Shown piece by piece: positions 40,329 through 42,219 of a stretch of 42,219 nt of DNA. Position 1 is the first letter of the stretch. Every line of letters begins with the position of its first letter. Position numbers and translations under genes: made by a program. The DNA is taken from NCBI GenBank assembly GCA_946415245.1, contig CAMKRS010000015.1, positions 1-42,219 of the forward strand. Direction: 5' to 3'. Origin of the DNA: an uncultured Prevotella sp. GTDB taxonomy: Bacteria; Bacteroidota; Bacteroidia; Bacteroidales; Bacteroidaceae. Below the pieces are notes generated by a model. That model saw only the letters and a list, made by a program, of their open reading frames with translations, searched no databases and was not told the DNA's origin.

Positions 40329-41219
40329 ATGATGATGGAAACAAGAGTATTACGCGAGATTACACCATTGAGCGAGAATGACTTTATGTATGTGGCCGAC
40401 CGCCACAAAAAAGAGTTTGACTATCCCATACATGTACACGATGTGCTAGAAATGAACTTCGTAGCTAATGGAGCGGGAGCCAGGAGGGTTGTAGGTGACT
40501 CCAGCGAGGTGATAGGCGATCTGGACTTGGTGCTTATCACTAGTCCAGATTTAGAACATGTGTGGGAACAGCACGAATGCAAGAGTGAGGACATCCATGA
40601 AGTGACAGTACAGTTCCGACTCTATTTCGACAAGCCTACATCGCCATTCAGATACAATTCTCACAGATCCATCTATCGCATGCTGGTCAGGGCGAAGCAT
40701 GGGCTGGCTTTTCCACCTCATGCCATCATGATGGTCTACCATCGTATTATCCGGCTCTCCTCCATCGAGGAACGATTCCTGGCGGTGCAGGAGTTTTTCT
40801 CTATACTCTATGAACTGTCGAAGTTCGACGATGCCCGGGAACTGGCTACCTCGTCGTTTGCCAAAGTCGAAACGGAGAGTGAGTCGAAACGTATCATGAA
40901 GGTGAAGAACTATATCGACAAGCACTATAAGGACGAGATAAATCTGGAACAGTTGTCCGGTCTTGTGGGTATGACGGCTTCGGCTTTCAGCCGTTACTTC
41001 AAGCAGCGCACGGGGAAGAACATCTCGGAGTATATCGTTGACATCCGTCTGGGTCATGCTGCCCGCTTGCTGGTGGATACCGCCGACAGCGTCAGCGAGA
41101 TTTGTTGGACAACGGGCTTCAATACGCTTTCCAACTTCAACCGTCTGTTCCGCAAGCGCAAGGGTTGCAGTCCCACCGAATTCCGCGAGAAATACCAGAA
41201 GACAAAGGTGATTATATAA
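40329..41219 (+). CDS. AraC family transcriptional regulator
   Basis: 296 residues. An N-terminal cupin-like ligand domain has HKKEFDYPIHVHDVLEMNFV and SPDLEHVWEQHE. The C-terminal AraC domain has two helix-turn-helix units: INLEQLSGLVGMTASAFSRY (unit 1) and VSEICWTTGFNTLSNFNRLF (unit 2), ending RKGCSPTEFREKY. It likely senses a sugar or related ligand and controls nearby glycosidase genes; the convergent GH26 mannanase is the obvious candidate. Three ATG codons in a row start the frame. Confidence 0.9.
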   Translation: MMMETRVLREITPLSENDFMYVADRHKKEFDYPIHVHDVLEMNFVANGAGARRVVGDSSEVIGDLDLVLITSPDLEHVWEQHECKSEDIHEVTVQFRLYFDKPTSPFRYNSHRSIYRMLVRAKHGLAFPPHAIMMVYHRIIRLSSIEERFLAVQEFFSILYELSKFDDARELATSSFAKVETESESKRIMKVKNYIDKHYKDEINLEQLSGLVGMTASAFSRYFKQRTGKNISEYIVDIRLGHAARLLVDTADSVSEICWTTGFNTLSNFNRLFRKRKGCSPTEFREKYQKTKVII

Positions 41220-41220
41220 A

Positions 41221-41241
41221 GTGAATAGTGATTAGTATTTC
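41221..41241. repeat. GTGAATA-type heptamers between AraC and GH26 genes
   Basis: GTGAATA GTGATTA GTATTTC fill the short convergent gap and include the GH26 stop codon. The unit equals that at 5150-5177 (GAATAGT in another phase). Confidence 0.7.
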
Positions 41242-42219
41242 ACAAGGCTGCGGTTTACCACAATGCCAGTATTCTCTTTTTTCATCGCCGATGTCCACCA
41301 GGCATCACTGACCATCGTACCCGACTTGTTGCCGGCACTGCCGTCGCACCATACCATGAAGTGTCCCCACTTGGCACCTGCGTTCCAGCACTCGACGATG
41401 TCGCCCTGGGGCTTGCCCGTCTTGTCGTTGCCGTCCCAGCCACATTCTCCGAGCACCACCATCTTGTTGGGATAGGTGGCCTGAATCTCCGTGAACTCCT
41501 GGGCATTCTGGGCGGGGGTATAGCCATAGAGGTCGCGGGCTACCATGTCGCAATAGGCATCGCCGGGATACCAGTCGGTATCCTGATTATAGTTGGCACT
41601 GTTGCCATTGTAGTTCTGTGTGGTCCAGATCCAGATGAGGTTGTCGACACCCTTCTGCTTGAAGTAGTCGAACATGGCGATCCAGAGTTTCTTATAGGTC
41701 TCAGCACCGTCATAGCCCCACCAGAACCACGCTTTGGTCCAATTGGCCTGCTGCTTGGCGGTGGCGTTGCCCGCTGCCTCGTGGAAGGGACGCCAGGTGG
41801 CGGCGATACCTACCTCCTGGAGTTTGAGGATGACGGCGATGACGCGGTCCATCTGAGCATAGAAATAGCGGTTCTCCCAAGTTCCGTCGACTAAAGCATT
41901 CGAGGCTTTGAATGTGGTCTTGTCGGGCGAGAAGGTCGCTCCGCTGCCGTTGGCCTCGATCGTTGTCGTCTCGCTTAATGGTACGTTGAAGTGCCACATC
42001 AGCTGTACGATACCGCCTTTGTCCACCCATTCCGTGACGGGCGTAATATCAGAATAGTCAATCCATCCGTTACCGTCGGGCACACAGATATGGATGAAGT
42101 CATAACAGTTCATGGCGGGCCATTTGCCTGTGATGTTCTTCTTGATCTTTTCTGCAAGGCTGTGGTTCCAGGCCACGTTGGCCATCACGCTCGATATTAT
42201 CTTCTTGCCATAGTTGTTG
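41232..42219 (-). CDS. GH26 beta-mannanase (C-terminal part)
   Basis: The minus-strand frame runs from TAA at 41232 to the window edge, so the N-terminus is missing; upstream residues NNYGKKIISSVMANVAWN show it continues. GH26 landmarks are GIVQLMWHFNVP, the acid/base Glu in ATWRPFHEAAGNA, LIWIWTTQNYNG, and the nucleophile Glu in VVLGECGWDG, followed by WGHFMVWCDGSAG. It should cut beta-1,4-mannan inside the chain, outside the cell. It converges on the AraC gene through a heptamer spacer. Confidence 0.88.
   Translation of the reverse strand, partial: NNYGKKIISSVMANVAWNHSLAEKIKKNITGKWPAMNCYDFIHICVPDGNGWIDYSDITPVTEWVDKGGIVQLMWHFNVPLSETTTIEANGSGATFSPDKTTFKASNALVDGTWENRYFYAQMDRVIAVILKLQEVGIAATWRPFHEAAGNATAKQQANWTKAWFWWGYDGAETYKKLWIAMFDYFKQKGVDNLIWIWTTQNYNGNSANYNQDTDWYPGDAYCDMVARDLYGYTPAQNAQEFTEIQATYPNKMVVLGECGWDGNDKTGKPQGDIVECWNAGAKWGHFMVWCDGSAGNKSGTMVSDAWWTSAMKKENTGIVVNRSLVKY

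Overview
The window reads as chromosome of a gut or rumen Bacteroidales bacterium, most likely Prevotella or a close relative. The signs are promoters of the Bacteroidetes type (TTTG, about 20 bp, then TAnnTTTG), C-terminal domains like type IX secretion sorting signals, a C10 (streptopain-type) protease, HU-like proteins with long C-terminal extensions, an IntDOT-type tyrosine integrase, and many secreted glycoside hydrolases (two GH2, one GH3, one GH26). No rRNA, tRNA or CRISPR array was seen.

Layout. 1-0.8 kb: the start of an ECF sigma factor gene and a protein with a C-terminal nuclease-like domain, both on the minus strand. 0.9-3.6 kb: three unrecognised genes separated by striking inverted repeats. 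3.8-7.2 kb: a mobile-element style replication block made of a DUF3987/VirE-like protein, a CHC2-TOPRIM primase and an HU-like DNA-binding protein. 7.3-7.9 kb: a truncated DUF4143-type ATPase remnant framed by repeated GTGAC(A/T)GTCAC elements. 8.0-13.5 kb: an acyl-CoA thioesterase, and a large secreted GH2 beta-galactosidase whose stop codon overlaps the GTG start of a Cu/Zn-type efflux permease. 13.8-21.9 kb: an AT-rich integrated island bounded by near-identical 20-bp direct repeats next to an integrase gene. It carries a KilA-N protein plus Sll1717-like P-loop ATPase operon, converging on a minus-strand operon with a cytoplasmic BspA-type leucine-rich repeat protein; two excisionase-like HTH genes and the integrase lie at the right end. 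22.1-24.3 kb: a GH3 lipoprotein. 24.3-30.3 kb: a five-gene minus-strand operon (small sorting-domain protein, Cthe_2159-like beta-helix carbohydrate-binding protein, LytS-type histidine kinase, LytTR regulator, CotH-kinase lipoprotein). 30.5-36.0 kb: a giant C10 protease with FnIII and GLUG modules. 36.0-42.2 kb: GH2, ettA, an AraC regulator and a partial GH26 mannanase.

How it fits together. Most of the window serves polysaccharide and protein breakdown at the cell surface (GH2, GH3, GH26, C10 protease), with local regulators (LytS/LytTR, AraC). Two modules look more novel: the att-bounded island, whose KilA-N/ATPase pair and LRR operon are good candidates for a defence or conflict system, and the CotH/Cthe_2159/two-component operon, in which two secreted products share Gly-rich tails and the kinase has a Pro/Gly/His-rich periplasmic loop. 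A third unusual theme is short tandem heptamer repeats that form intergenic spacers and are also translated in frame inside the primase and the LytTR regulator.
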